Below, one piece after another: positions 24,396 through 33,478 of a stretch of 58,225 bases of DNA; within the stretch, counting starts at the first letter, position 1; each line of letters opens with the position of its first letter. The notes beneath the pieces are model-generated. The model ran no database searches. It saw only the letters and a program-made list of their open reading frames with translations, and had not been told where the DNA came from. The stretch comes from Kitasatospora sp. MBT63 (lineage in GTDB: Bacteria; Actinomycetota; Actinomycetes; Streptomycetales; Streptomycetaceae), in assembly GCF_000710465.2 (NCBI RefSeq), contig NZ_JAIZ01000113.1, positions 1-58,225 on the forward strand. Direction: 5' to 3'. The position numbers and the translations under genes were made by a program.

Positions 24396-24614
24396 ATGGG
24401 TCTGATGGACAGCTTCAAGGGCAAGGCCGAGGAGCTCAAGGAGAAAGCCGGCGAGCTCGCGGGCAAGCACAACCAGAAGATCGACGAGATGGTCGACAAG
24501 ACCGGCTCGGCGGTGGACAAGGCCACCAAGCACAAGTACAGCGACAAGATCGAGAACACCGCGTCCAAGGCCAAGCACGCCGTGGACGACTTCGCCGCCA
24601 AGCCGAAGGACTGA
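24396..24614 (+). CDS. MT0933-type antitoxin-like small protein
   Basis: This 72-residue, lysine-rich helical protein begins MGLMDSFKGKAEELKEKAGE and continues with DKIENTASKAKHAVDDF, resembling the MT0933/Rv0909 antitoxin family. The ATG at 24396 has GGGAGA seven bases ahead, and the frame before it is not coding-like. No toxin gene lies beside it, so it may be a solitary stress protein. It is the only plus-strand gene between hflX and miaB. Confidence 0.75.
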   Translation: MGLMDSFKGKAEELKEKAGELAGKHNQKIDEMVDKTGSAVDKATKHKYSDKIENTASKAKHAVDDFAAKPKD

Positions 24615-24622
24615 GTCGCCCC

Positions 24623-25321
24623 TCAGTGCCAGGAGGCGACGAAGTAGCCGACGCCGTAGGGCGCGTGGTCGTAGCTCAGCCGGCCGCGGAGGCCGGCGCC
24701 CTCGGCGGCGCCCGCCAGGACCTGCCAGGGGGCCCGGCCCTCGGCCAGCAGTTCGGCGGCGAGGCCGGCGTCGAGCGCGGCCAGCGCCTCGGTGTCGGCC
24801 GACCCCAGGGCCGCGGCCACCGCGGCGTCCCAGCCCTCGGCCCGCTCGTCCAGGTAGCCGGGCGCCTTGACCGAGCGGCAGGCGCTGCCGTCGCCCATCA
24901 CCAGCAGGCCGACCCGGTCGGCGAGGTCCGCCAGACCCTTGCCGAGGCCCAGCAGCCGGTCGGGGGCGGTGTCGGAAGGCACCGCGCAGGCGTGCGTCGG
25001 CACGGTGGCACCGGACTGCTCCAGCAGCCAGGCACCGACGGTCAGCGCCGGCGTCAGCTCGCCCTCGCCGGGGCCGCCGAGCGGCAGCCGAGCGGCCAGC
25101 TCGACGCCGTACCGCTGGAAGGTGCCGACCCCGCCCTCGGTCCAGACCTCCGCCCGCGGGCCGGTCCCGACCACCACGATCAGCTCGGCACCGGACGCCA
25201 GCAGCTCGCCGACCGCCGCCCGGCAGGCCTCGCGGAGCGGTTCGAGCTCGGGGGCGGCCCCGGCGGCGACCACCGGGACGAGCAGCGGCGGACAGGGGCA
25301 GACGGCGGCGGCGACCAGCAT
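24623..25321 (-). CDS. Class III extradiol dioxygenase-like (LigB-type) protein
   Basis: This 232-residue protein begins MLVAAAVCPCPPLLVPVVA and resembles the LigB/MEMO-like fold that actinobacteria keep next to miaB. Segments ELIVVVGTGPRAEVW, LLVMGDGSACRS and the C-terminal DHAPYGVGYFVASW are visible. The catalytic metal ligands are not evident, so dioxygenase activity is not claimed. A GTG at 25330 is an alternative start. It lies 59 bases after miaB. Confidence 0.75.
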   Translation of the reverse strand: MLVAAAVCPCPPLLVPVVAAGAAPELEPLREACRAAVGELLASGAELIVVVGTGPRAEVWTEGGVGTFQRYGVELAARLPLGGPGEGELTPALTVGAWLLEQSGATVPTHACAVPSDTAPDRLLGLGKGLADLADRVGLLVMGDGSACRSVKAPGYLDERAEGWDAAVAAALGSADTEALAALDAGLAAELLAEGRAPWQVLAGAAEGAGLRGRLSYDHAPYGVGYFVASWH

Positions 25322-25380
25322 GTCGATCACTCTAGCGGTGCCCGGCCGCACCGGCCGGGCACCGCCGGGAGCCGTTGCGC

Positions 25381-26877
25381 TCAGTCGCAGCCGCAGCCGC
25401 TGCCCGCCGGGGCGGGCGAGGGTGCGGGGACGCCGATGCTCGGCAGCCCGAGCATCACCCCGGCCGGCTTGGCGGCCGGGGCGGCCTGCCGCTTCTCCCA
25501 GGCGTCGCCCGCCCGGGTACGGCGCACGGCCAGCGTCGGGCCCTCGGCCAGCAGGTGGTGCGGGGCCGCGTAGGTGATCTCCACGGTGACCATGTCGCCC
25601 GGGCGGACCGGCTCGGCGGGCCGGGGGAAGTGCACCAGCCGGTTGTCGGGGGCCCGGCCGGAGAGCCGGTCGGTCCGGTCGTCCTTCTTGCCCTCGCCCT
25701 CGGCGACCAGGATCTCCAGCCGGCGGCCGACCTGCTTCTTGTTCTCCTCCCAGGAGATCTCCTCCTGGAGGGCGACCAGGCGCTCGTAGCGCTCCTGCAC
25801 CACGGCCTTCGGGATCTGCCCGTCCATCTCGGCCGCGGGGGTGCCGGGCCGCTTGGAGTACTGGAAGGTGAAGGCGTTGGCGAACCGGGCCTGGCGGACC
25901 ACGTGCAGGGTCTGCTCGAAGTCCTCGTCGGTCTCGCCGGGGAAGCCCACGATGATGTCGGTCGAGATGGCGGCGTCGGGCATCGCGGCGCGCACCTTCT
26001 CGATGATCCCGAGGAAACGCTCCTGCCGGTACGAGCGGCGCATCGCCTTGAGCACGGTGTCCGAACCGGACTGCAGCGGCATGTGCAGCTGGTGCATCAC
26101 GTTCGGCGTCCCGGCCATCGCCGCGATCACGTCGTCGGTGAAGTCGCGCGGGTGCGGGGAGGTGAACCGGACCCGCTCCAGGCCCTCGATCTGCCCGCAG
26201 GCTCGCAGCAGCTTGGAGAACGCCTCGCGGTCGCCGAGGTCGGAGCCGTAGGAGTTGACGTTCTGGCCGAGCAGGGTGACCTCGACCACGCCCTCGGCGA
26301 CCAGCGCCTCCACCTCGGCGAGGATGTCGCCGGGCCGGCGGTCCTCCTCCTTGCCGCGCAGCGCGGGGACGATGCAGAAGGTGCAGGTGTTGTTGCAGCC
26401 GACCGAGATCGCCACCCAGGCCGCGTACGCGGACTCGCGGCGGGTGGGCAGCGTGGAGGGGAAGGTCTCCAGCGACTCCAGGATCTCCACCTGGGCCTGC
26501 TGCTCGATCCTGGCCCGCTCCAGCAGGGCCGGCAGGTGGCCGATGTTGTGGGTGCCGAAGACCACGTCGACCCACGGCGCCTTGCGCACGATGGTGTCGC
26601 GGTCCTTCTGGGCCAGGCAGCCGCCGACGGCGATCTGCATGCCCCGGTGGCTCTGCTTGGCGGGAGCGAGCCGGCCGAGGTTGCCGTACAGCTTGTTGTC
26701 GGCGTTCTCGCGGACGGCACAGGTGTTGAAGACCACCAGGTCGGGATCGCCGTCCTGGTCGGCCTTGGCGTACCCCGCCTCCTCCAGCAGCCCGGACAGC
26801 CGCTCGGAGTCGTGGACGTTCATCTGGCAGCCGTACGTGACGACCTTGTAAGTTCGCAAGCTCTCCTCCATACCCAC
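25381..26877 (-). CDS. miaB: tRNA-2-methylthio-N6-dimethylallyladenosine synthase
   Basis: This 498-residue radical-SAM methylthiotransferase modifies i6A37 of tRNA. The N-terminal UPF0004 domain has its cluster cysteines in [19 protein letters not shown] and GGCLAQ. The radical-SAM motif is GCNNTCTFC, and a TRAM domain follows at about 395-460. The C-terminus GSGCGCD is a streptomycete feature. Start is GTG 26877, or ATG 26871 two codons later; neither has a clear ribosome site. It is divergent from the TAXI gene across 65 bases. Confidence 0.95.
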   Translation of the reverse strand: MGMEESLRTYKVVTYGCQMNVHDSERLSGLLEEAGYAKADQDGDPDLVVFNTCAVRENADNKLYGNLGRLAPAKQSHRGMQIAVGGCLAQKDRDTIVRKAPWVDVVFGTHNIGHLPALLERARIEQQAQVEILESLETFPSTLPTRRESAYAAWVAISVGCNNTCTFCIVPALRGKEEDRRPGDILAEVEALVAEGVVEVTLLGQNVNSYGSDLGDREAFSKLLRACGQIEGLERVRFTSPHPRDFTDDVIAAMAGTPNVMHQLHMPLQSGSDTVLKAMRRSYRQERFLGIIEKVRAAMPDAAISTDIIVGFPGETDEDFEQTLHVVRQARFANAFTFQYSKRPGTPAAEMDGQIPKAVVQERYERLVALQEEISWEENKKQVGRRLEILVAEGEGKKDDRTDRLSGRAPDNRLVHFPRPAEPVRPGDMVTVEITYAAPHHLLAEGPTLAVRRTRAGDAWEKRQAAPAAKPAGVMLGLPSIGVPAPSPAPAGSGCGCD

Positions 26878-26942
26878 AACTGCAAGGGTAAGGGCACCGG
26901 CCGGGCCTCCCGTCCGGCCGCCGGGCCTGGCAGTATCCCTGC

Positions 26943-27971
26943 ATGGCCGACACTCCGCTCCCCGCCCGACCGGGCGCCGCCGTGCGCGCCGCCCTCCGCA
27001 GCCGCCCGGTGCCGGTGGTGGTGGCGTTGCTGCTGGTGGTGGCCGCGGTGCTGACCGGCTGGCGGGTCTCCGACGCCGGCTCGGGCGGCCGGCCGCAGCG
27101 GGAGGCGGGCTTCGCCACCGGGGTCCCGCGCGGGGTCTACGACCTGTACGGGCAGCTGCTGCGCCGGTACGTCGGGGAGAGCGTCCCCGGCCTGCACCTG
27201 CGGCTGGACAACTCGCAGGGCTCGGTCGACAACCTGGAGCGGGTGGTGGCCGGCCGGGACGACTTCGCCATCGCCACCGCGGACGCGGTGACCTCCTTCG
27301 ACAAGCCCGGCAAGCCCAAGCTGCGGGCCATCGCCCGGCTGTACGACGACTACCTCCAGCTGGTGGTCCCGGCCGGGTCCAAGGTGGAGCACGTCGCCGA
27401 CCTGCGCGGGCTGCGGGTCGGGGTCGGCCAGGGCAAGTCCGGGGTGAACCTGGTCACCCGGCGGCTGCTGGGCGCGGCCGGGCTGGACCCGGACCACGAC
27501 ATCGTGCCGCTCGGCCTCGGCGTGGGCGACGCCGCCGACCAGCTCAGGGGCGGCCAGCTGGACGCGTTCTTCTGGTCCGGCGGACTGCCCACCGCGGCGC
27601 TGACCGACCTGGCCGGCCGCTTCCCGATCCGGATCGTGCCGCTGGCCGAGCTGGCCGAGCCGCTGCAGCGCCAGGAGGGCGGCGGGGCCGCCGCCTACCG
27701 GGCGGCCACCATCCCCGCCAACACCTACCCGGGCATCCGGCCGGCCGACACCCCGGTGCCCACCGTCGCCGTGCCCAACCTGCTGGTGACCAGGGACGAC
27801 GTGGACCCGGCCCTGGTCCAGGGGGTGACCAGAGCGGTGATCGACAGCCGCGACACCATCGGCGCCCAGGTGCACGCGGCGCAGCTGGTGGACCTGCGGA
27901 CCGCGGTCTACACCGACCCGCTGCCGCTGCACGAGGGCGCCCGCCGCTACTACACCTCGGTCAAACCCTGA
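26943..27971 (+). CDS. TAXI-family solute-binding protein, membrane anchored
   Basis: This 342-residue protein has one hydrophobic segment (about 23-41, [18 protein letters not shown]) with no lipobox cysteine. A TAXI (TRAP-associated extracytoplasmic immunogenic) binding domain follows: [52 protein letters not shown] and [13 protein letters not shown] proteins usually feed fused TRAP permeases, but none is encoded here. The next genes are a convergent two-component system, so the protein could be an accessory ligand sensor for that kinase. That role is inference. Confidence 0.85.
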   Translation: MADTPLPARPGAAVRAALRSRPVPVVVALLLVVAAVLTGWRVSDAGSGGRPQREAGFATGVPRGVYDLYGQLLRRYVGESVPGLHLRLDNSQGSVDNLERVVAGRDDFAIATADAVTSFDKPGKPKLRAIARLYDDYLQLVVPAGSKVEHVADLRGLRVGVGQGKSGVNLVTRRLLGAAGLDPDHDIVPLGLGVGDAADQLRGGQLDAFFWSGGLPTAALTDLAGRFPIRIVPLAELAEPLQRQEGGGAAAYRAATIPANTYPGIRPADTPVPTVAVPNLLVTRDDVDPALVQGVTRAVIDSRDTIGAQVHAAQLVDLRTAVYTDPLPLHEGARRYYTSVKP

Positions 27972-28019
27972 CGCCCGACGCGCCACCCGAAAGGCTCGAC
28001 GAAGGCCTCGGCGGGCGTC
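27970..28019. terminator. Stem-loop in the convergent gap TAXI/kinase
   Basis: GACGCCCG (27970-27977) pairs with CGGGCGTC (28012-28019) around a 34-base loop that itself can fold. It spans the whole 48-base gap between the two stops. Confidence 0.45.
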
Positions 28020-29456
28020 TCAGCGGCCCGGACGCTGCCTGGGGACGGTGAGGGCGACCGTCAGCCCGGTCGGCTCGGCCGGTGCGAAGTCCAGCGAACC
28101 GCCGCCGGCCAGCAGCAGGGTGCGGGCGATGGACAGGCCGAGGCCGGAGCCGTCCACGTTCTGGTGCCGGGAACTGCGCCAGAAGCGGTCACCGATCCTG
28201 GCCAGCTCCTCCTCGGTGAGGCCGGGCCCGTGGTCGGTGACGCTCACCACCACCTCGCGTTTGTGCAGTTCGACGGCGACCGTGACCGCCGAGCCGGCGG
28301 GCGCGAACTTGAGCGCGTTGTCCAGCACGGCGTCCAGCGCGCTGCCGAAGCCGATCGGATCGGCCAGGCCGTGGGCGAGCGCCGGGGAGCGCCGCTCCAG
28401 GCTCAGACCGCGCTGCTCGGCGGTCGGGCGCCAGGCGTCGACCCGGGCCATCACCAGCCGGGTCAGGTCGACCGGCTCGGGTTCGGGCCTGGCGTGCTCG
28501 GCGGTGGCCAGGCCCAGCAGGTCGTCCAGCACCCGGGCCAGCCGGGTGCCCTCCTCGCGGACCGCGCCGAGTTCCGCGTCGTGTCCCTCCGGCAGCTCCA
28601 GGCCGAGCAGCTCGACCCGCAGCAGCAGCGCGGCCAGCGGGTTGCGCAGCTGGTGCGAGGCGTCCGCGACGAAGGCCCGCTGCTGGTCCATGGCCAGCAC
28701 CACGTGGTCGGCCATCTCGTTGAACGAGCGGGCCAGCCGGCGCAGCTCCGGCGGTCCTCCGCTGGGCGCGACCCGGGCGTTCATCCGGCCGGTCGCGATG
28801 TCGTGGGTGGCCCGGTCGAGGGTGCGGACCGGGCGCAGCACCCAGCCGGTGAGCAGCACCGCGAACAGGATGGCCACGATCATGGCGAGCACCTCCCCGC
28901 CGGCGATCACCATCCACTTCTGCAGCACCCTGGCGCGCAGCGGCCCGGTGGGCGATTCGGTGATCACCACGGCGACCACGTCGCCGTCGCGGACCACCGG
29001 CAGTGCCACGGTGAGGGTGTCGTCCGAGTTCCACGGCCAGACCTGGCGCGGGTTGTGGCTGCGCCGCCCGTCCAGCGCCTCCTGGAAGGCCTCGGCGCCG
29101 GGACCGGTGGTGGCCTGCCAGCCGTGCGGGGCGACCGCGACGGCGTCGCCGTCGCGGTAGAAGATGCCGATCCTGATGCCGTACAGCTCGTGGTACCGGG
29201 TGACCTCGCCGTTCAGCGCGCTGAGCCGGCCGGTGTCGCCCGCCACCGGCTGGTAGTCACCCTTGATCGCGGTGTTGATGCCGCTGGACCGGCCAGGGGT
29301 GGGGAGGTCCTGGGCGAAACGGGCCGCGTCGTCGATCCGGTCGACCACCACCTCGCTCTGCTCGGAGGCCGCCGAGAGATAGCCCAGCGGCACCCCGAGG
29401 GCGGCCAGGACGGCCGCCATCAGGGTGAGCAGGATGCTGAGCAGGCGGGTGCGCAC
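28020..29456 (-). CDS. Sensor histidine kinase
   Basis: This 478-residue membrane kinase has a first transmembrane segment (about 7-28), an extracytoplasmic sensor of about 155 residues, a second segment (about 185-208), HAMP, HisKA with the phospho-acceptor in ADASHQLRNPL (about His267), and HATPase with N box (LDNALKFAP), G1 (DHGPGL) and G2 (GSGLGLSIA). The GTG start lies seven bases after the response regulator stop, so the regulator is first in the operon. The signal is unknown. The TAXI gene on the other side is a candidate partner. Confidence 0.92.
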   Translation of the reverse strand: MRTRLLSILLTLMAAVLAALGVPLGYLSAASEQSEVVVDRIDDAARFAQDLPTPGRSSGINTAIKGDYQPVAGDTGRLSALNGEVTRYHELYGIRIGIFYRDGDAVAVAPHGWQATTGPGAEAFQEALDGRRSHNPRQVWPWNSDDTLTVALPVVRDGDVVAVVITESPTGPLRARVLQKWMVIAGGEVLAMIVAILFAVLLTGWVLRPVRTLDRATHDIATGRMNARVAPSGGPPELRRLARSFNEMADHVVLAMDQQRAFVADASHQLRNPLAALLLRVELLGLELPEGHDAELGAVREEGTRLARVLDDLLGLATAEHARPEPEPVDLTRLVMARVDAWRPTAEQRGLSLERRSPALAHGLADPIGFGSALDAVLDNALKFAPAGSAVTVAVELHKREVVVSVTDHGPGLTEEELARIGDRFWRSSRHQNVDGSGLGLSIARTLLLAGGGSLDFAPAEPTGLTVALTVPRQRPGR

Positions 29457-29463
29457 GTGGTGG

Positions 29464-30255
29464 TCAGCGCTCCGCTTCGCCGCGCCCGGCGGTGTCGGTG
29501 TCCGCGTCGGTGTCGACGGTCGGTCCGGCCTCGGCCGGGCCGTCGGCCGGCTGCTCGGGGATCAGCCGGTAGCCGACCCCGCGGACGGCCTCCACCAGGC
29601 CGGGCAGGCCGAGCTTGGTGCGCAGCGAACCGATGTGCACCTCCAGGGTCCGGCCGTTGCCCTCCCAGCCGCTGCGCCAGACCTCGCTGAAGATCTGCTC
29701 GCGCCGGTAGACCACGCCCGGGCTCTGGGCGAGCAGCGCGAGCAGGTCGAACTCCTTGCGGGTCAGCGGCACGTCCCGGCCCTGCACGCTGACCCGGCGG
29801 CGCTCGCGGTCGATCACCACCCCGCGGGCCTCCAGCGGCCCGCGCGGGGCCGCCTCCTGCGTCCCGTCCGCCGGTGCGGACGCGGCGGCCACCCCGCGGC
29901 GGGCCACGGCGTGGATCCGGGCCAGCAGCTCGCCCATGTCGTACGGCTTGGTGACGTAGTCGTCGGCGCCCAGGTTGAGGCCGTGGATGCGGGAGCGGAT
30001 GTCGGCCCGGGCGGTCACCATGATCACCGGAACGCTGCTGGCGGCCCGGATCCGGCTGCACACCTCGAAGCCGTCCCGGTCGGGCAGGCCGAGGTCGAGC
30101 AGGACCACCCGGTAGGGGTCCTGGCCGTCGGGGACGAGGGCGTCCAGCGCCTCGTGCCCGCTGCGGGCGTGCCGGACCTGGAAGCCGTGCCGGCCCAGGA
30201 CGGCGCTCAGCGCGGCGGCGACCCGGTCGTCGTCCTCGACCAGAAGCAGGCGCAT
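29464..30255 (-). CDS. OmpR-family response regulator
   Basis: This 263-residue protein has a receiver domain with acidic pocket EDDD (7-10), phospho-acceptor Asp54 in VVLLDLGLPD, TA in IMVTARAD and Lys in YVTKPYD. A winged-helix DNA-binding domain follows (VPLTRKEFDLLALLAQSPG, then RTLEVHIGSLRTKL and VRGVGYRL). The C-terminal 25 residues are acidic and Asp/Thr-rich. The ATG at 30255 has GAGAGGAG six bases ahead. Confidence 0.93.
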   Translation of the reverse strand: MRLLLVEDDDRVAAALSAVLGRHGFQVRHARSGHEALDALVPDGQDPYRVVLLDLGLPDRDGFEVCSRIRAASSVPVIMVTARADIRSRIHGLNLGADDYVTKPYDMGELLARIHAVARRGVAAASAPADGTQEAAPRGPLEARGVVIDRERRRVSVQGRDVPLTRKEFDLLALLAQSPGVVYRREQIFSEVWRSGWEGNGRTLEVHIGSLRTKLGLPGLVEAVRGVGYRLIPEQPADGPAEAGPTVDTDADTDTAGRGEAER

Positions 30256-30501
30256 CGCACTCCTCTCACTCGTTCCTTGCCCGCGTCCCGGCGGGAGCTG
30301 TCCGACGGGGGCTGTCCGCCGGGGTGACCGGCCGGTAGCCCGCGGGTGGCTGCCGCGGGACCGCGGCCCGGCCTTCACCGACCGGATCGCAGTATTCTCC
30401 GGCCCCGGTCCACCATTGTCACGGTGGTCTCGGCCACGCCCCCGTTCCGGCGGTGATCCACCGGGGCGGGAGCGGTCCCCCGCGACCGTCCCGCCGGGCC
30501 G

Positions 30502-30558
30502 GCGGACGGCACGGCGGACGGCACGCGGACGGCACGCGGACGGCACGGCGGACGGCGG
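30502..30558. repeat. Five tandem copies of GCGGACGGCAC(G)
   Basis: Units start at 30502, 30514, 30525, 30536 and 30548, with lengths 12, 11, 11, 12 and 11. The last ends GCGG instead of GCAC. The unit length is near one helical turn and not a multiple of three. Confidence 0.75.
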
Positions 30559-30699
30559 GCCGCGGGTACCCGTCCGGCGGCGGGCCGGCCGCCCGCGCAC
30601 CCGGCCGATCCGTCCGTCCCGTTCCCCGCCGGCCGGCCGCGGATCCGCCGTGACGGTGGGTGTGGCCGGATCGTGATGCTCAAGTTCCGCTCAGATCGG

Positions 30700-30729
30700 C
30701 TGACATGGCATCGTCGGCTTTCCTAAGGT
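30700..30729 (+). promoter_or_regulatory. Probable housekeeping promoter of gluABCD
   Basis: CTGACA (30700-30705) and TAAGGT (30724-30729) are spaced by 18 bases, close to the TTGACN / TAGPuPuT elements used by HrdB. It lies 145 bases before the gluA start. Confidence 0.45.
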
Positions 30730-30873
30730 CGCCCCACCGGGGGCCGCGGGCTCCGCCGGCTCCGGCCCCCGGTACCAAGCGCCGACCGGCCGTACCGGGA
30801 CCACCGTCCCGGCACCGGCGGCGCAGCCCAAGGGAGTTCACCCCTGGGACCGGACACGAGGGAGCAAGGCGCG

Positions 30874-31647
30874 ATGACCGAGAAGACTGTCACCGACTCC
30901 GTCACCGGGCCGGCTCCCCTGGTGGTGCTGAGCGGCGTCGACAAGCACTTCGGCGCGTTGCACGTGCTCCAGGACATCAACTTGGAGATCGCCCGCGGCG
31001 AGGTCGTGGTGCTGATCGGCCCTTCGGGCTCCGGCAAGTCGACGCTGTGCCGGACCATCAACCGGCTGGAGACCATCGACGCGGGCACCGTGCTGATCGA
31101 CGGCCGTCCGCTGCCCGCCGAGGGCAAGGCGCTCGCCGAACTCCGGGCCGAGGTCGGCATGGTGTTCCAGAGCTTCAACCTGTTCGCGCACAAGACCGTG
31201 CTGGAGAACGTGGTCCTCGGCCAGGTCAAGGTCCGCAAGGTCAAGCGCCCCGAGGCCGAGGCGACCGCCCGCGAGCTGCTGGAGCGGGTCGGGGTCGGCG
31301 CGCAGGCGGACAAGTACCCCGCGCAGCTGTCCGGCGGCCAGCAGCAGCGGGTGGCGATCGCCCGCGCACTGGCCATGAAGCCCAAGGTGATGCTCTTCGA
31401 CGAGCCCACCTCGGCCCTCGACCCGGAGATGGTCAACGAGGTGCTGGAGGTGATGCGTTCGCTCGCCGCCGAGGGCATGACGATGGTCGTGGTGACCCAC
31501 GAGATGGGCTTCGCCCGCTCCGCCGCCAACCGGGTCCTGTTCATGGCGGACGGCCGCATCGTGGAGGAGAACACCCCGGAGGCGTTCTTCACCGCCCCCC
31601 GCACCGACCGGGCCAAGGACTTCCTGTCGAAGATCCTGCACCACTGA
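30874..31647 (+). CDS. gluA: Glutamate-type ABC transporter ATP-binding protein
   Basis: This 257-residue ATPase of a polar amino-acid importer has Walker [11 protein letters not shown]-loop VFQSFNLF, signature LSGGQQQR, Walker [13 protein letters not shown] and H-loop VVTHEMG, all intact. It is first of four genes in the order ATPase, binding protein, permease, permease, as in the corynebacterial and streptomycete gluABCD systems. The ATG at 30874 follows GAGGGAGCAAGG. Confidence 0.94.
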   Translation: MTEKTVTDSVTGPAPLVVLSGVDKHFGALHVLQDINLEIARGEVVVLIGPSGSGKSTLCRTINRLETIDAGTVLIDGRPLPAEGKALAELRAEVGMVFQSFNLFAHKTVLENVVLGQVKVRKVKRPEAEATARELLERVGVGAQADKYPAQLSGGQQQRVAIARALAMKPKVMLFDEPTSALDPEMVNEVLEVMRSLAAEGMTMVVVTHEMGFARSAANRVLFMADGRIVEENTPEAFFTAPRTDRAKDFLSKILHH

Positions 31648-31778
31648 GTGGGCCACGTGATCTAGCGTCAGTGCCGACCCGGCACGGCGGACCGAAGGGG
31701 GACCGCCGCGCCCAGCGGAACTCTCCCGACCCCAGTGCCCGGTTGACCCGTGGCCAGATCCCAGGAGTACGAACCCTC

Positions 31779-32681
31779 ATGAGGACCCGTCGCACCATCG
31801 CCGTCGCCCTGTCCGTGCTGACCCTGACGGCCGTCGCCGCCTGCGGCAAGGAGGGCTCGCCGAACGACGACGCGGCCGGCAGCGCCAAGCCGCAGCTGCC
31901 GACGTACACCGTGAAGTCCGACGTCAAGCTGGACGCCTCGCCCGCGTGGACCAAGGCCAAGAAGGCCGGCAAGATCACCATCGGCGCCAAGTCCGACCAG
32001 CCGTTCCTCGGCTTCGAGGACGTCCAGACCGGCACCCGCAGCGGTTTCGACATCGAGATCGCCAAGATGATCGCCGCCGACCTGGGCTTCGCCGAGAACC
32101 AGATCACCTGGCAGACGGTGGCCTCCGCCAACCGCGAGACCGCGATCTCCGGTGGCCAGGTCGACTTCTACGTCGGCACCTACAGCATCAACGACAAGCG
32201 CAAGGCGAGCGTCTCCTTCGCCGGCCCGTACTACATCGCCGGCCAGGACCTGCTGGTGCAGAAGGACAACACCTCCATCACCGGCCCGGAGAGCACCAAG
32301 GACAAGAACGTCTGCACAGTGACCGGCTCCACCTCGGTCGACCAGATCAAGAAGTACGGCGCCAAGGTCACCCAGTACGACTCGTACTCGCAGTGCGTGG
32401 ACAAGCTCCTCACCGACGAGGTCGACGCGGTCACCACCGACGACTCGATCCTCAAGGGCTACGCCGCGAAGAACGCCGGCAAGCTCAAGGTGGTCGGCAA
32501 GACCTTCTCGACCGAGAACTACGGCGTCGGCCTCGGCAAGGACGACAAGGCGCTGCGCGACGCGATCAGCGACGCCCTGAAGGCCCACGAGGACAACGGC
32601 GACTGGAAGAAGGCCTACGACGCCACCCTCGGCCTCTCCGGCTCGGCCGCCCCGGCCGTCCCCGCGCTCGAGCGGTACTGA
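31779..32681 (+). CDS. gluB: Glutamate-type ABC transporter substrate-binding lipoprotein
   Basis: This 300-residue lipoprotein has signal peptide and lipobox AVAACG (Cys22), then a type 3 solute-binding domain: KITIGAKSDQPFLGFEDV, GFDIEIAKMIAADLGF, SVSFAGPYYIAGQDLLV, ENYGVGLGKDD. It delivers the amino acid to the GluCD permease. AGGAG lies eleven bases ahead of the ATG. It is separated from gluC by a strong hairpin, as is common where the binding protein must be more abundant. Confidence 0.94.
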   Translation: MRTRRTIAVALSVLTLTAVAACGKEGSPNDDAAGSAKPQLPTYTVKSDVKLDASPAWTKAKKAGKITIGAKSDQPFLGFEDVQTGTRSGFDIEIAKMIAADLGFAENQITWQTVASANRETAISGGQVDFYVGTYSINDKRKASVSFAGPYYIAGQDLLVQKDNTSITGPESTKDKNVCTVTGSTSVDQIKKYGAKVTQYDSYSQCVDKLLTDEVDAVTTDDSILKGYAAKNAGKLKVVGKTFSTENYGVGLGKDDKALRDAISDALKAHEDNGDWKKAYDATLGLSGSAAPAVPALERY

Positions 32682-32687
32682 TCCCAC

Positions 32688-32735
32688 CCCGGCTCCCCGT
32701 CCCGGTGCCGGCCGGCGCCGGGGCGGGGAGCCGGG
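32688..32735 (+). terminator. Hairpin between gluB and gluC (attenuator or partial terminator)
   Basis: CCCGGCTCCCC (32688-32698) pairs perfectly with GGGGAGCCGGG (32725-32735). An inner stem CCCGGTGCC / GGCGCCGGG extends it, and TCTTT follows. It should stop or stabilise most gluAB messages before the permeases. Confidence 0.75.
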
Positions 32736-32827
32736 TCTTTCACGGGCCGGGTCCTCACGGACCTTCACGGGCTCGCCCGCCCGCCACGCGCCACCACGTA
32801 ACCACCAATGAGAGGAGGGCCGCCGGT

Positions 32828-33478
32828 ATGGGTGTTCTGTTCGAGGACGGGAACCTCGCGCTGTTCCGCGACGGCTTCCTGCGCACGGTCGAGCTCAGCG
32901 CGGTCAGCGCGGTGCTCGCCCTGCTGCTCGGCATAGTCCTGGCGGCCTTCCGGGTGTCCCCGGTGCCGGCCCTGCGGGTGTTCGGCACCGTCTGGGTCAA
33001 CATCTTCCGCAACACCCCGCTGACCCTGCTGTTCTTCGCGGTCACCTTCGGGCTCCCGCGGCTGGACGTGCACCTCGACTCCTTCACCTTCGCGGTGATC
33101 GCGCTCAGCGCGTACACCGGCAGCTTCGTCTGCGAGGTGCTGCGGGCCGGCATCAACACCGTGCCGCTCGGCCAGGCCGAGGCCGCCCGCAGCCTGGGCA
33201 TGGGCTTCGGCCAGACGCTCGGCCTGGTGATCCTGCCGCAGGCCGTCCGCTCGGTGATGTCCCCGATGAGCTCGATCTTCATCGCCCTGCCGAGGAACTC
33301 CGCGGTGGCCGGCGCGTTCAGCGTCGCCGAGCTCTACAACTGGCAACAGACGATGACCGACAAGGGGTACGCCATCTTCGGGATCTTCTTCTGGGTGGCG
33401 CTGGCGTACCTGTGCATCAGCTTCTCCGTCCAGCAGCTGTTCAGCTTCGCCGAGAAGCGGATGGCGGTGGCCCGATGA
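32828..33478 (+). CDS. gluC: Glutamate-type ABC transporter permease
   Basis: This 216-residue inner-membrane permease has about five transmembrane helices and the amino-acid permease signatures VNIFRNTPLTLLFF and the EAA loop GQAEAARSLGMGFGQTLGLVILPQA, which contacts GluA. GAGAGGAGG lies nine bases ahead of the ATG. The stop overlaps the next start (ATGA). Confidence 0.94.
   Translation: MGVLFEDGNLALFRDGFLRTVELSAVSAVLALLLGIVLAAFRVSPVPALRVFGTVWVNIFRNTPLTLLFFAVTFGLPRLDVHLDSFTFAVIALSAYTGSFVCEVLRAGINTVPLGQAEAARSLGMGFGQTLGLVILPQAVRSVMSPMSSIFIALPRNSAVAGAFSVAELYNWQQTMTDKGYAIFGIFFWVALAYLCISFSVQQLFSFAEKRMAVAR

Larger units (their letters stand above)
30256..30873. other. 618-base divergent spacer between the response regulator and gluA
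   Basis: No coding frame in this stretch looks real. It holds the response regulator promoter side, an 11-12 base tandem repeat (30502-30558), a gluA promoter (about 30700-30729) and a leader of about 140 bases. Confidence 0.6.
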
